Positions 42,110 to 50,608 are shown, numbered from the stretch's first letter. The stretch: DNA of 64,000 nucleotides from Hyphomicrobium_B sp001006785 (GCF_001006785.1 NZ_CDHO01000001.1:124001-188000), one strand, 5' to 3'. The notes: a model not told the origin generated them from the letters alone. Numbers and translations are program-made.

Positions 42110-42454
42110 TATGAGTTCCTCGAATGCTGGCAATTGCCTTTTTCAGGGCGGGCGAATGCGGAACATCGCCACACCGGCACACATCAAATAGGCATGTAAA
42201 TTAGAAACAATTGCGATCACGGAATTGCCAATTCCGTTCGTAATCTTCACAATTTTTTCGCTTATTGGTAGCGATCGGACCATCTGGATACTGATTAATA
42301 GCCGTTAAGGTCCGAAAAAACCGCGAAAAATATCGACACGCGTGCCAGTTGCAAACGTCCACGACGATATGTCGCGCGGCGAATCCTCCCTTGTTTCCGC
42401 CGCATTACGACGCTGGATGCGCGCCGTTTGTTAAGACAAGTGAGGAGAGTAACC
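42110..42454. promoter_or_regulatory. Divergent 345-bp intergenic region with a 19-bp palindrome
   Basis: This AT-rich gap between the aldo/keto reductase and CHAP-like genes contains the perfect palindrome ACGGAATTG-C-CAATTCCGT at 42219-42237, a good candidate operator. TTAA repeats at 42295-42308 are spaced by 6 rather than the 7 bases expected for CtrA. I see nothing else. Confidence 0.55.
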
Positions 42455-43030
42455 ATGCGATTGAGCTTGTTCGCAGTGGCGGCGCTGCTGGCAATTCTTG
42501 TTGGCGTACCGTCGGTCGAGGCTCATCCGTACAAGGGCTATAATAGTCATCGGATTGAGCGGACCCATGCGAAATGGTCGGGGAAGCAGCGGTATTCAAA
42601 CCGCGGCTATTCGCAACGGCGGGGCCACAGATACGCAAGTCATTCCTACCGCGGTTCTTACGGACAGCGCGTGAATAGTCAGCATTCCAGATATGCATAT
42701 CGGCAGGGCGTAAGCCGCCGTTATGCGCAGCGGCACACGGGCCGCCGGTACGCGTCGGCTGGAGCCGGCGGTCGTCCGCGTGCGTGGTGCGGCTGGTGGA
42801 TGCGTACCCAGCTCGGGGGCGGTCCAGAATTTAATCTCGCAGCCAACTGGCGCCGTTATGGCCGCTCGAGCGGTCCGCAGGTCGGCGCCGTGGTCGTGTG
42901 GCCGCATCACGTCGGCATCATCACGGGGCGGGCCTCGAACGGTCAGTGGATCGTGAAGTCCGGCAACGACGGCAATGCCGTGCGCGAGCGTGCACGCTCG
43001 GTCGCGGGCGCGGTCTTCCGCGTCGGTTAA
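42455..43030 (+). CDS. Secreted CHAP/NlpC-like protein with basic Tyr-rich linker
   Basis: This 191-residue protein begins with a signal peptide (LSLFAVAALLAILVGVPSVEA). Residues 25-105 are a low-complexity stretch rich in Arg, Tyr, Ser, His and Gly (QRYSNRGYSQRRGHRYAS and similar), with no acidic bias, suited to binding polyanions. The C-terminal domain looks like a compact papain-like CHAP fold, with Cys in RAWCGWWMRTQLGG and His in VVWPHHVGIITG as the likely catalytic pair, and SGNDGNAVRERARSV after it. A peptidoglycan-hydrolase activity is inferred. GAGGAG nine bases upstream of the ATG is a strong ribosome-binding site. Confidence 0.82.
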   Translation: MRLSLFAVAALLAILVGVPSVEAHPYKGYNSHRIERTHAKWSGKQRYSNRGYSQRRGHRYASHSYRGSYGQRVNSQHSRYAYRQGVSRRYAQRHTGRRYASAGAGGRPRAWCGWWMRTQLGGGPEFNLAANWRRYGRSSGPQVGAVVVWPHHVGIITGRASNGQWIVKSGNDGNAVRERARSVAGAVFRVG

Positions 43031-43043
43031 TCGAAGTCGCGTT

Positions 43044-43069
43044 GGGCAGACCGAGGCTTCGGTCTGCCC
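43044..43069. terminator. Strong hairpin between convergent genes
   Basis: GGGCAGACCGA pairs perfectly with TCGGTCTGCCC around the loop GGCT. It lies between the convergent CHAP-like and MBL-fold genes. No T-run follows, so it may pause or protect transcripts rather than act as a classic terminator. Confidence 0.6.
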
Positions 43070-43087
43070 AGGCGCTTGCTGTTCGGC

Positions 43088-44104
43088 TCAGAGGTTGAGC
43101 TGATAGGTGTGTGCGAGCCAGCCGTAGCTCTCGGGGGCAGTTCGCTCGACGAAACCGATCGACGGGAACGGCATGTGATAGCCGATCACCGGAAGACGAT
43201 CGGTGGCGGCCATGTCGAACACGCGACGGCGCGTAGCGGCGGCTTGCGGTTTGTCGGCGTCGAAGACGCAATGCCAGTCGGGACGTGCGAGCGACGCGAC
43301 TTGGTGATGCGCGCAGTCTCCCCACCAGAGAAGCGATTTGCCTCCGCTTTCGATCATGAAGGCGAGGTGGCCAGGTGTGTGGCCGTAGGCTTCCACCGCG
43401 CGAATGCCGGTCACGACGTCGTCGCCCGGCTTGATGAGGTTTATCTTCTCCATCACCGGTTTTGAGTTGGCGCGATAAACCTGCGCGAACTTTTCCAGGT
43501 CATCCGGCAGCTTGCCTTCCGGCGTCCAGAAATCGTGCTCTATCTGGCCGATGACGTAGCGGGCGTTGGGAAAGAGCGGCTTTCCGTTTTCAATGATGCC
43601 GCCGACGTGGTCCGGGTGGCCGTGGCTCAGCGCCACCACGTCGATGTCTTCCGGTTTGAAGCCTGCCGGTCCGAGCTGAGCCGCAAGCCATCCGCCGTTG
43701 GGGCGCGGCACGAACCCGTTGGCGCCATTGCCGGCGTCGAGCAAGATCAGCTGTTTGCCGGTGTTGACGATTGTCGGCGTGAAGCCCGGCTGATATTTGC
43801 GTTCGGGCAAGAGATTGTCGCGCATCAGCGCGTGCACGTCGGGCTCGCTGGCGTTGGCGCCGATGAGCGGAAACGGGCCGTCGATGAAAACGTCCGAGTC
43901 GGAGATCGTCGTGATCTCGAATTCTCCGAGCTTGAAGCGGTAGAACTTCGGCTGCGCAGCTCCGAGGAGCGCCGCTGAGGCGCGTGCGTTCGAACTCGTT
44001 GCGAGAGCTAGCGCGGGCGCGGCGGCAAGTCCGAGGCTCGCCGCGAGAAGCTGTCTGCGATCGAGGTTGAAGGGTTGCTTTATCGGCTCTGACGTATCGC
44101 TCAT
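43088..44104 (-). CDS. Secreted MBL-fold metallohydrolase
   Basis: This 338-residue protein has a Tat-type signal (DRRQLLAASLGLAAAPALALA, read from about residue 15) and a metallo-beta-lactamase fold. The metal-binding motif is SHGHPDHVGG (HxHxDH), later ligands are His in AYGHTPGHLAF, Asp in WWGDCAHHQ and His in VIGYHMPFP. Export in folded form by Tat fits a metal enzyme. Relatives include lactonases and aryl-sulfatase-like hydrolases, and the substrate is unknown. It is divergent from an AraC-type regulator 78 bp away, which probably controls it. Confidence 0.9.
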   Translation of the reverse strand: MSDTSEPIKQPFNLDRRQLLAASLGLAAAPALALATSSNARASAALLGAAQPKFYRFKLGEFEITTISDSDVFIDGPFPLIGANASEPDVHALMRDNLLPERKYQPGFTPTIVNTGKQLILLDAGNGANGFVPRPNGGWLAAQLGPAGFKPEDIDVVALSHGHPDHVGGIIENGKPLFPNARYVIGQIEHDFWTPEGKLPDDLEKFAQVYRANSKPVMEKINLIKPGDDVVTGIRAVEAYGHTPGHLAFMIESGGKSLLWWGDCAHHQVASLARPDWHCVFDADKPQAAATRRRVFDMAATDRLPVIGYHMPFPSIGFVERTAPESYGWLAHTYQLNL

Positions 44105-44182
44105 AGTTTGTGGCCTCCGGACCGTTCGGACGTTAGACTGTCGTGCGAAGGTCTAAGGTAAACCGGGGGCGGAGAACTGCGC

Positions 44183-44977
44183 TTGTATCAATCTGCTGCA
44201 ACTGGCGATCAGGAGTTGAAGCCGTTGTGGCATGTCGGGACCTCGCGCATGCTGTTTGCGGGATGTCTCGGGCGCAATACGCTGCACAGCCACAGCACTT
44301 CGGTTCTGCTCGCCGGTCTCTATGATGATTTCGAGCTGAGGGTCGGCAAAGAGCGCTGGGTCACGTGCCGTATGGCCGTCGTCCGCGCCGGCATACCTTA
44401 TGAATTCGATGCCGGAGGTCGTCCGCTCGCCGTCATTTATGGCGAGCCGAATGTTGTTTCCGCCGAGGGCTTCGCGACGTTGATGCGCGATGTCGAGGAG
44501 CTTCCCGGCGCATCGATCAGCCGGCACGGTGAAGTCGCGGCTCTTCGCGCGATCTATGAAGACCCGGACAGCGCGACATGGGTCGCTCCGGCGATTGCTG
44601 ACCTCGTCGATTTTTCGAACGCGCGGGCGCGGCGGCAGATTGATCCCCGCATCGCTCGCGCCGTCGATGCGCTCGCCGGTCGCGACAGCCTCGTGCGCGA
44701 TGGAGACGACCTGCCGTCGGTTTCAACGGCCGCCGTCGACGCGGGAATCTCGACGTCGCGGTTTCAGCATGTCTTCAAGGCGGAGGTTGGCGTCCCCTAT
44801 CGCCGCTACCTCTGCTGGCTCAGAATGCGGGCGGCGGTGCGCGATGTCGTGGGCGGCTCCAATCTGACGACGGCGGCGCATGCTGCGGGCTACTGCGACC
44901 AAGCCCACTTCGCGCACGAGTTCCGCCGCATCTTCGGCGCGCCCGCCTCTCGCAGCCTCGCGAACGTCCGGCGCTGA
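44183..44977 (+). CDS. AraC family transcriptional regulator
   Basis: This 264-residue regulator has an N-terminal cupin-like sensor part (LFAGCLGRNTLHSHSTSVLLAG, begins near 24) and a C-terminal AraC double helix-turn-helix (SVSTAAVDAGISTSRFQHVF and LTTAAHAAGYCDQAHFAHEF, with the RRIFGAPAS end). The start is a TTG at 44183 with GGAG eight bases before it; no ATG gives the full sensor domain. It lies back to back with the MBL-fold hydrolase, the usual layout for a local regulator. The short gap between the two genes must contain both promoters. Confidence 0.87.
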   Translation: MYQSAATGDQELKPLWHVGTSRMLFAGCLGRNTLHSHSTSVLLAGLYDDFELRVGKERWVTCRMAVVRAGIPYEFDAGGRPLAVIYGEPNVVSAEGFATLMRDVEELPGASISRHGEVAALRAIYEDPDSATWVAPAIADLVDFSNARARRQIDPRIARAVDALAGRDSLVRDGDDLPSVSTAAVDAGISTSRFQHVFKAEVGVPYRRYLCWLRMRAAVRDVVGGSNLTTAAHAAGYCDQAHFAHEFRRIFGAPASRSLANVRR

Positions 44978-45227
44978 CCGCCATGCGGTATGTTTGCTGC
45001 TGCAACTAATGTCCCCGCGAATTCAATGGCTCAATCCGAGTCGAATGCGCGGCGGTGGTAACCATATGGCAACCCGGCGGCGTCAAGGTTACTGCGGCGG
45101 CCTTTGGCGTTGTTCCAAGACTGTACCCGGCGTGCGCGTGAGCAGCGAAGGCGAAGTCTAGCGACAATTCCAGATATCGCTCGAACGCACGATTTCCGTG
45201 CTGCGTCAAAGAAGTACGTTCGCTGAG
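44978..45227. other. Intergenic region before ftsK
   Basis: This 250-bp stretch holds the ftsK promoter. GTAACC and GGTTAC (about 45057-45096) could pair over a long loop, but I see no terminator or convincing promoter pair. Confidence 0.3.
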
Positions 45228-47966
45228 ATGTCGCTGGATACGAGAGGGATCGATCCTCGTAGACTGCTGCCGCAGTCGTTGGAGGACCGGCTTTTAGGCT
45301 GGATGGGCCGCTTCGGCGGAGCCTTCCTGCTTGCCTCGACGCTCGTGGTCTGGGCGAGCCTCGCGTCCTGGTCGGTTCTCGATCCGAGCCTCACGCATAC
45401 GACGACGGTCCAAGCACGCAATTTCGCCGGGCCGGTCGGCGCGATCATTTCCGATCTTCTGTTTCAGACGCTCGGCTTCGGGGCAGTCGTCGCGCTGATT
45501 GCGCCGTTCGTCTGGAGCATCGAACTGCTCCGCACCGAACAGGTCGCAGGCGGACGTTCGAAGCTCGGCTTCTATCCAATCTCCATTCTGACATTTGCGG
45601 GCTCCATCTCGGCGCTCCCTGTTTTTGACGGCTGGCCGCTGCGGCACGGCTATGGCGGATTGCTCGGAGATTCGTTGCTGCATCTCGCAACCAAGGTTTT
45701 CAGCATCCTGAGCGATGAGCGCGCGCCGATCGCGGCGGGCCTCGTCCTGGCTGCTGCTGCTTTTCAGACTGCCGGCAAAGCGATGGGCTTCGAGGCCGAA
45801 GCCATCGTTCGCACGTTCTTCAAATCGATCGGCGCCGCATTCCATCAGGCGATGACGAAACCGCGCGCGGACATCATCCGAACGGCGCCCGCTGTTGCGG
45901 TGACATCTGCGACGGGATTGTGGGCGCGTTTCCGAGGCGCCGCGGCCGACGATCAGTCGTACACCTCTCTTGAAGCTTACGGCGCGCCGCATCCGGCCGA
46001 GCCAAGCCTCAGCCATGCTCCCGATGCGTTCGGACGTCTCGAGATCGATAGCCTGCATGACGATCCGCGCAGCGGGCCGACGGAATTCGCAGCCCATACG
46101 CTTGCGATGCCGGGAGCGGCGGCTGTATCGCCGGCTCGCGAGCGGCATCAGGGGGCACCGGCCGTGCCGCACGCCGCCGTTTCGCATGCGGCAGCTTCTC
46201 ATGGTGTCGAGGAAGTTCCGGTCGATGATCTGAACGATCCGATGTACGCGTTCGACGACAATATCGAAGACTCGAGTCGCGCGATTGCTGCGCGCTTTGC
46301 TCCGGCGTCCGCGAAGGGTCGCGTCGCGCCGTCCGCGCCTCCGCCTCCAGCTTCCCGACCACAAGCGCCGGTTCCGCAGCCAGCCGCGCCGGAGCCTGTG
46401 GCGGCTCCGAAAGCCGCAGGTGGTCTGCTCGGCGGTCTCAAAAATCGCGCGGCCCCGCAATGGAAGCGGCCGTCGCTCAACATGTTCAAGCGTCCGACCG
46501 CGGCGAAACCAAATCCCGAGCTGTCGCAAACGGTCATGCGCGGCAACGCGCGGCTGCTGGAAGACGTGCTTGCTGACTTCGGCGTCAAAGGCGAGGTCAA
46601 GGATATTCGGCCGGGTCCTGTCGTGACGTTGTATGAATTCGAGCCATCGCGCGGGACGAAGTCGTCGCGCATCATCGGGCTTGCGGAAGACATTGCGCGC
46701 TCGATGAGTCTCGCCAGCGTGCGCGCCGCCGTGGTTCCCGGACGCAATGCGATCGGGCTCGAATTACCGAACGCGCGGCGCGAAACGGTTTTGCTGCGTG
46801 AGATCCTCGAAGCCGATCCGTTCAAATCCGACGCGCTGACGTTGCCGATCGGGCTTGGCAAATCCATTGGCGGCGAGCCGGTGGTCGCCGATCTCGCGCG
46901 CATGCCGCATCTGCTCGTCGCGGGCACGACGGGCTCCGGCAAGTCGGTCGGCATCAACGCGATGGTGCTGTCGCTGCTTTATCGTCATTCGCCCGACGAC
47001 TGCCGCTTGCTGATGATCGATCCGAAGATGCTGGAGCTGTCGGTTTACAACGGCATTCCGCATCTTTTGACGCCGGTCATCACCGATCCGCATAAAGCCG
47101 TTGCCGCCTTGAATTGGGCGGTGCGCGAAATGGAAGAGCGCTACAAGCAGATGGCGGCGCTTTCGGTTCGCAACATCGACGTGTTCAACAATCGCGTCCG
47201 CAATGCGAAGAAGCGCGGCGAAATCCTGTCGCGTCGTGTGCAGACGGGTTTCGACACGTCGGGCCAGGCGCGTTTCGAAACGCAGAAGATGGATCTCGAG
47301 GCGTTGCCGCGCATCGTGCTGATCGTCGACGAGTTCGCCGATCTGATGATCGTCGCGGGCAAAGAGGTCGAAGCGTCGGTTCAGCGTCTCGCGCAGATGG
47401 CGCGCGCAGCCGGCATCCATCTGATCATGGCGACGCAGCGTCCGTCGGTCGATATCATCACCGGCACGATCAAGGCGAATTTCCCGACGCGTGTATCGTT
47501 CAAGGTTACGTCGAAGATCGACAGCCGCACGATCCTGAACGAGCAGGGCGCGGAGCAACTGCTCGGACAGGGCGACATGCTCTATTCGACGGGCGCCGGA
47601 CAGTGCGTGCGCGTGCACGGCGCTTATGTTTCGGATGAAGAAGTCGTCGCGTTCGCCGACGTTCTGAGGCAAGAAGCCGCCCCCAAATATGTCGAAGGCA
47701 TCACAGATACGCCTTCGGCTGCCGAGCCTGCACTCGGCGGGTCGGGCACGGGCGAAGAAGATCTTTACGATCGCGCGGTCGCGATCGTCATGCGGGATGG
47801 CAAGGCTTCGACGAGCTACATTCAGCGCCGTCTGTCGATCGGGTATAATCGTGCTGCGGATCTCATCGAACGGATGGAGCGCGACGGGCTCATTTCACCC
47901 GCGAACGGCGTCGGCAAACGCGAAATCCTGATGTCGCGTGGAAGCGGCGCGGATGCCGCTGCGTAA
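45228..47966 (+). CDS. ftsK: DNA translocase FtsK
   Basis: This 912-residue protein anchors at the division septum and pumps DNA so that sister chromosomes separate. Four membrane helices occupy residues ~25-195 (FLLASTLVVWASLASW; FGAVVALIAPFVWSIELL), followed by an Ala/Pro-rich linker to about residue 430, the motor with Walker A VAGTTGSGKSVGIN (near 570) and Walker B IVLIVDEFADLMIVAGKE, and the C-terminal gamma winged helix (DRAVAIVMRDGKASTSYIQRRL) that reads KOPS sequences. ATG at 45228 (MSLDTRGI) is preferred over a GTG ten codons upstream. Only one FtsK is in the window. lolA follows 178 bp later. Confidence 0.95.
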   Translation: MSLDTRGIDPRRLLPQSLEDRLLGWMGRFGGAFLLASTLVVWASLASWSVLDPSLTHTTTVQARNFAGPVGAIISDLLFQTLGFGAVVALIAPFVWSIELLRTEQVAGGRSKLGFYPISILTFAGSISALPVFDGWPLRHGYGGLLGDSLLHLATKVFSILSDERAPIAAGLVLAAAAFQTAGKAMGFEAEAIVRTFFKSIGAAFHQAMTKPRADIIRTAPAVAVTSATGLWARFRGAAADDQSYTSLEAYGAPHPAEPSLSHAPDAFGRLEIDSLHDDPRSGPTEFAAHTLAMPGAAAVSPARERHQGAPAVPHAAVSHAAASHGVEEVPVDDLNDPMYAFDDNIEDSSRAIAARFAPASAKGRVAPSAPPPPASRPQAPVPQPAAPEPVAAPKAAGGLLGGLKNRAAPQWKRPSLNMFKRPTAAKPNPELSQTVMRGNARLLEDVLADFGVKGEVKDIRPGPVVTLYEFEPSRGTKSSRIIGLAEDIARSMSLASVRAAVVPGRNAIGLELPNARRETVLLREILEADPFKSDALTLPIGLGKSIGGEPVVADLARMPHLLVAGTTGSGKSVGINAMVLSLLYRHSPDDCRLLMIDPKMLELSVYNGIPHLLTPVITDPHKAVAALNWAVREMEERYKQMAALSVRNIDVFNNRVRNAKKRGEILSRRVQTGFDTSGQARFETQKMDLEALPRIVLIVDEFADLMIVAGKEVEASVQRLAQMARAAGIHLIMATQRPSVDIITGTIKANFPTRVSFKVTSKIDSRTILNEQGAEQLLGQGDMLYSTGAGQCVRVHGAYVSDEEVVAFADVLRQEAAPKYVEGITDTPSAAEPALGGSGTGEEDLYDRAVAIVMRDGKASTSYIQRRLSIGYNRAADLIERMERDGLISPANGVGKREILMSRGSGADAAA

Positions 47967-48144
47967 CATTTGAACTCATCTCACAATCACATGCGCATTG
48001 CATGCTTGCGATTCTCATGGCGGGCGCTTTAGGCATAGCGCGGCAGCGATTCGCCAAGTTCTGGACGCAATCTTTGTCGAAACGAGTAATCTGCGATTGG
48101 AGCCCGTTGGGCTCAGGGCCGTGGGGGCCGCTATGGGGAGCTAC

Positions 48145-48888
48145 ATGAGGGATTTCCAGCGCCTGCTGGCTGCTACGGCAGTTTTTGCGCTTGCATTCGG
48201 GGGCCACGCTTTCGGACAGGACCCGAACGGACCGGCTGAAACCCTGGCCAACCCGGTTGCGGCGAAAGACAAGACGGCCGTCAAAGGCTGGACGGGTCAG
48301 GTTGAGGCCGCGAAAAACGATGGCAGCGTGGTGCTCGACGCCGAGCAGACCAAGCTCGTGAAGCAGGTGAGCGATTATTTCGGCTCCGTGCAGGGGCTCA
48401 AGGGTGCATTCGTTCAGGTCGACGCCGACAACAAGCGGATGAAGGGCAAGTTCTTCGTCAAACGTCCCGGCCGTTTCCGGTTCGACTACTCGCTTCCCTC
48501 CAAGCAGGTCATCATTTCAGACGGCGAGAACCTCGCGATCCAGGATCTCGACTTGAACAACGAAGACCGGGTGTCGCTCGATCAGACGCCGTTCCGGATG
48601 CTGCTGCGCAAGGATGTCGATCTGCTGCGCGATGCAAAGATCACGGAAGTCCAGCAGGCGGACGATCTGATCGTGTTAGGCCTCGAAGACAAAGATCCCG
48701 ACGCTCCAGGCAAGATCAAACTCTATCTCGCGACCAAGCCCAACATCGAATTGAAAGAATGGGTGACCACCGACGCGCAGGGTCTGAACACCCGGGTGGA
48801 GCTGCAGGGTCTGGAAAAAAGCAACGACCTCGACAGTAATTTGTTTAAAATTCAATCACTTGGGCCGCACCGTACAACGCCGAACTGA
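48145..48888 (+). CDS. lolA: Outer-membrane lipoprotein carrier protein LolA family
   Basis: This 247-residue periplasmic protein carries lipoproteins from the LolCDE exporter to the outer membrane. A signal peptide (LLAATAVFALAFGGHAFG) precedes a roughly 40-residue extra linker and then the LolA half-barrel: VSDYFGSVQGLKGAFVQVDA, GKFFVKRPGRFRFDY, KQVIISDGENLAIQDLD, and LNTRVELQGLEKS. The Arg in FFVKRPGRFRF is the usual ligand-gating region. GGGGAG four bases before the ATG at 48145 supports the start; an ATG at 48133 is possible. Position after ftsK is conserved in relatives. A terminator hairpin follows the stop. Confidence 0.9.
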   Translation: MRDFQRLLAATAVFALAFGGHAFGQDPNGPAETLANPVAAKDKTAVKGWTGQVEAAKNDGSVVLDAEQTKLVKQVSDYFGSVQGLKGAFVQVDADNKRMKGKFFVKRPGRFRFDYSLPSKQVIISDGENLAIQDLDLNNEDRVSLDQTPFRMLLRKDVDLLRDAKITEVQQADDLIVLGLEDKDPDAPGKIKLYLATKPNIELKEWVTTDAQGLNTRVELQGLEKSNDLDSNLFKIQSLGPHRTTPN

Positions 48889-48912
48889 AGATTTTCCCGG
48901 TGAATCAATGTG

Positions 48913-48957
48913 TTGCGCATTTGCCCGAAGCAATGCGCAACCTGGGGATATTTTTTT
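48913..48957 (+). terminator. Terminator after lolA
   Basis: TTGCGCATT pairs with AATGCGCAA (48913-48940, 10-base loop). A T-run (48950-48957) starts ten bases after the stem, so spacing is looser than ideal. Confidence 0.6.
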
Positions 48958-49029
48958 AAGACAATTCACATTTTCGTGATTGGCTCTCGAGGGCTCTATT
49001 GAATTTCCCGGCTTTGCGCTTAACTCATG

Positions 49030-49172
49030 GACATGCAGGTGGCGTCACCCTGTATTCGGTAGTGCCCCCCGTCTAGCCGAAGACGCCGCCTCTGGTATCG
49101 GTTTCCCTCCCGATACCGAGCGCGTAAATGCGCATCGCGCCCAGTCCCTCCCCCCGGGACTGGGCGCACTCT
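49030..49172 (+). ncRNA. Candidate multi-hairpin small RNA
   Basis: The 325-bp gap between lolA and the cyclic-nucleotide-binding gene contains three or four hairpins in a row: an imperfect one at 49036-49052, CGTCT/AGACG at 49070-49085, GGTATCGG/CCGATACC at 49094-49117 with loop TTTCCCTC, and a perfect 12-bp stem GCGCCCAGTCCC/GGGACTGGGCGC at 49137-49167 with a C-rich loop followed by ACTCTTTT. The pattern of unpaired C-rich loops (complementary to Shine-Dalgarno sequences) closed by an intrinsic terminator is that of trans-acting alphaproteobacterial small RNAs such as AbcR. I cannot identify the family, and no promoter is convincing. Confidence 0.4.
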
Positions 49173-49173
49173 T
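49137..49173 (+). terminator. Perfect 12-bp terminator hairpin
   Basis: GCGCCCAGTCCC / GGGACTGGGCGC with a 7-base loop TCCCCCC is followed by ACTCTTTT. It would end the candidate small RNA on the plus strand and could also stop the minus-strand gene that ends at 49214. Confidence 0.8.
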
Positions 49174-49213
49174 TTGTGGCCCATATTTTTTCACGTCATC
49201 TAGAGCAACGCCG

Positions 49214-49738
49214 TCATTGCATGGCGCGCGCTCGATCTCCTTGCGAAAACTCAAGTCGCGATTCCGAAGAGACTGCGGCGGTGACTGAACCCGAGAGCAA
49301 TGTCTCGACGGCGAGCAAATCGGTCGCAAGTGTGTGCAGACGTTTTAGTATCAATGATGAGAAGTGCGACGCCAGATCAACATCCTGGCTCATCAGCTCG
49401 TGCATCTTCTCGCGCGAAATCCTGAGTGCTCTGACCTGATCGCGCGCAACGATCGTCGTCGGATGAGCGATTTCGATCATCATCGCCAACTCCGCCACGA
49501 GTGATCCCTCGGGAAGAATTTCTTCGCGTGACTGCTTGCGATCGACGGCGCGCCGAACGCAGGTTCCCGAGACGATGAGAATAGCTGCGTCAGCGATCTG
49601 GCCTTCGGCAGTTACGACGTCGCCGTTGCGGTAGACGATGCGCTCGGCATGGCGCGCGATTTCGCTGATCTGCAGCGGTTTGAGATCGCGAAAGAGAGGC
49701 AGCGCCAGAAACGGTTTAACGAGGGCGTCGATGGCCAT
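49214..49738 (-). CDS. Cyclic nucleotide-binding domain protein
   Basis: This 174-residue protein is a single cNMP-binding (CAP-sensor) domain. LALPLFRDLKPLQISEIARHAE is the usual helical entry, followed by the beta roll (VVTAEGQIADAAILIVSGTC) and the phosphate-binding cassette region EEILPEGSLVAELAMMIE, where GE of the classic GExxGE...RxA is changed to GSLVAELAMM, so cyclic nucleotide affinity is doubtful. There is no DNA-binding helix-turn-helix; the last 40 residues are a helical tail. It stands upstream of nothing on its strand and 184 bp after the response regulator gene, with which it may be functionally linked. Confidence 0.85.
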   Translation of the reverse strand: MAIDALVKPFLALPLFRDLKPLQISEIARHAERIVYRNGDVVTAEGQIADAAILIVSGTCVRRAVDRKQSREEILPEGSLVAELAMMIEIAHPTTIVARDQVRALRISREKMHELMSQDVDLASHFSSLILKRLHTLATDLLAVETLLSGSVTAAVSSESRLEFSQGDRARAMQ

Positions 49739-49921
49739 CGGTCCAATTCACAGGATGAACACTTCATTTTGGGACCGATATGCGACGCGCCCATGCCGCC
49801 GATGTCGGCAGCAACAGCTTTCAATACACGAGTCCGCCTGTGGCTGAACGTGGATAAGTCATCCGCAGGCATGAGTCTGTGGATGGGTGTGATCGTGCAA
49901 CGGAAATGCTGAGAAGCGGTG

Positions 49922-50608
49922 TTAGGGCGCGAGCTTGTAACCGCCGCTTTCGGTGATCAAAAGCTCGGCGTTCGAGGGATCTTTTTCGATTTTCTGACGC
50001 AGTCGATAGATGTGCGTTTCGAGCGTGTGCGTCGTAACGCCGGCGTTGTAGCCCCAGACTTCGTGCAGAAGCACGTCACGCGAAACGACCTTGTCTCCCG
50101 AACGATAGAGATACTTCAAAATCGACGTTTCCTTTTCGGTCAGGCGGATTTTGCTGCCCGACTGGTCGATGAGAAGTTTGGAGGCCGGTTTGAAGGTGTA
50201 AGGTCCAATGGTGAAAACGGCGTCTTCACTTTGCTCGTGCTGGCGGAGCTGAGCGCGAATGCGCGCGAGGAAGACGGCGAATTTGAAGGGTTTCAAAACG
50301 TAGTCGTTGGCGCCGGCGTCGAGTCCCAAGATCTGATCTGCGTCAGATGTATTTCCGGTGAGCATCACGATCGGCGTTTTGTAGCCGGAGCGGCGCAGAA
50401 GCTTCACGGCTTCGCGGCCGTCCATGTCGGGCAATCCGACGTCGAAGACGACGAGATCGAAACGTCCGTTGCGTGCGGCTTCCATGCCCTTGCTGGCCGT
50501 TCCGGCCTCGTACACCTCGAACTCGTCGTGAAGGACGAGCTGATCTTTTAAGGAGGTGCGCAAATCATCATCGTCGTCGACGAGGAGGACCTTTCGGGCC
50601 GTGCTCAT
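49922..50608 (-). CDS. cenR: OmpR-family response regulator (CenR/OtpR-like)
   Basis: This 228-residue two-component regulator has a receiver domain (acidic pocket DDDDD at residues 11-15, phospho-acceptor D56 in LVVFDVGLPDMDG, Lys in YVLKPFKF) and a winged-helix output domain (LTEKETSILKYLYR, VVSRDVLLHEVWGY, VTTHTLETHIYRLRQKIE). The linker QLRQHEQSEDAVFTIGPYTF is very like that of the alphaproteobacterial CenR/OtpR group, regulators of the cell envelope that are essential in Caulobacter. The symbol is a probable, not certain, orthology. The ATG at 50608 is preferred to one at 50626. No histidine kinase gene is adjacent. Confidence 0.88.
   Translation of the reverse strand: MSTARKVLLVDDDDDLRTSLKDQLVLHDEFEVYEAGTASKGMEAARNGRFDLVVFDVGLPDMDGREAVKLLRRSGYKTPIVMLTGNTSDADQILGLDAGANDYVLKPFKFAVFLARIRAQLRQHEQSEDAVFTIGPYTFKPASKLLIDQSGSKIRLTEKETSILKYLYRSGDKVVSRDVLLHEVWGYNAGVTTHTLETHIYRLRQKIEKDPSNAELLITESGGYKLAP

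Noticed and set aside
42295..42308. CtrA-type TTAA-TTAA pair upstream of the CHAP-like gene
   Set aside because: Spacing is 6 instead of 7 bases.
49030..49172. 6S RNA as identity of the hairpin region
   Set aside because: There is no long closed rod with a large central bubble; the region is a row of separate short hairpins ending in a terminator.
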